From Streptosporangiaceae bacterium (lineage in GTDB: Bacteria; Actinomycetota; Actinomycetes; Streptosporangiales; Streptosporangiaceae): a DNA stretch of 13,243 nucleotides. This document shows positions 13,048-13,243 of this stretch, piece by piece. The notes under the pieces were generated by a model, which was not told where the DNA came from, did not search any database, and saw only the letters and a list, made by a program, of their open reading frames with translations. The stretch covers positions 1 through 13,243 of the forward strand of contig JASHTT010000454.1 of NCBI GenBank assembly GCA_030040415.1, given 5' to 3'. The number at the start of each line of letters is the position of its first letter. The first letter of the stretch is position 1. A program made the position numbers and the translations under genes.

Positions 13048-13243
13048 ATGCTGCACACGTCGATCGGGCGAGCCGCCCGCATGGCCGTGGCGCTGACCGC
13101 GGCAGCCGTTGCTGGCTCTTTCTCAGCGGCGGTGGTACCGGCGCAGGCCGCTACCGCGTCGGGATGGCAGATCTCCAAGACGTTCGCGGTGCCCGACACC
13201 TCATTGAACGACGTTGTGGCGTTCTCGAACGGGACCGCGTGGG
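13048..13243 (+). CDS. Secreted protein, N-terminal part (cut by window edge)
   Basis: Only the first 65 codons are present. They encode a typical actinobacterial signal peptide: a basic start (MLHTSIGRAARM), a hydrophobic Ala-rich core (AVALTAAAVAGSFSAAVV), and a likely signal peptidase I site after PAQA (about residue 34). There is no lipobox cysteine. The mature start SGWQISKTFAVPDTSLNDVVAFSNGTAW looks like the first blade of a secreted beta-propeller or Kelch-like protein, but this is a weak impression. A run of seven G (13037-13043) before the ATG may act as ribosome binding site. A second ATG at 13081 would shorten the basic region. No link to the P450 is evident. Confidence 0.7.
   Translation, partial: MLHTSIGRAARMAVALTAAAVAGSFSAAVVPAQAATASGWQISKTFAVPDTSLNDVVAFSNGTAW

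Overview
The window is high-GC actinobacterial DNA. Its genes are dense, GTG starts are frequent, some starts look leaderless, and its proteins resemble those of steroid-degrading Mycobacterium and Rhodococcus. The genus cannot be fixed from the sequence. No RNA genes, insertion sequences, CRISPR arrays or other mobile elements were seen. No stretch of more than 300 bases lacks a gene; the largest gaps are about 120 bases (10863-10987 and 11576-11692).

Left part (1-3255). The 5' end of cobQ (cobyric acid synthase, minus strand) diverges from a DUF72 protein across only 32 bases, and both starts look leaderless. Downstream on the plus strand come a class A FAD monooxygenase and a single-domain ModF-like ABC ATPase without a permease.

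Centre (3270-10862). This is a steroid C/D-ring degradation locus. fadA6 (thiolase, plus) converges on a six-gene minus-strand operon that reads, in transcription order, fadD3 - ipdC - ipdF - echA20 - a non-canonical crotonase - fadE30. Gaps within it are 12 nt or less, and ipdC/ipdF overlap by 4 nt. In the pathway known from Mycobacterium tuberculosis and Rhodococcus, FadD3 activates HIP (the propionate left after loss of rings A and B) to its CoA ester. IpdF and FadE30 act on the early CoA esters, IpdC introduces the ring double bond, EchA20 opens ring D, IpdAB opens ring C, and FadA6 releases acetyl-CoA from the opened product. A perfect match to the published KstR2 operator consensus lies upstream of fadD3 and supports this assignment. 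ipdA, ipdB and kstR2 are not in the window.

Right part (10988-13243). A TetR repressor (minus), which is not KstR2, diverges from a cytochrome P450 (plus). A perfect 16-bp palindrome lies between the -35 and -10 elements of a strong P450 promoter and is probably the TetR operator. The window ends in the 5' part of a gene for a secreted protein.

Most notable points: the missing ipdAB, an in-frame 15-bp tandem repeat inside fadE30, a P450 whose conserved I-helix acid is replaced by Val, a crotonase lacking both catalytic glutamates, and the TetR/P450 control region next to the steroid operon. Family and ortholog calls rest on recalled sequence similarity, not on a database search.
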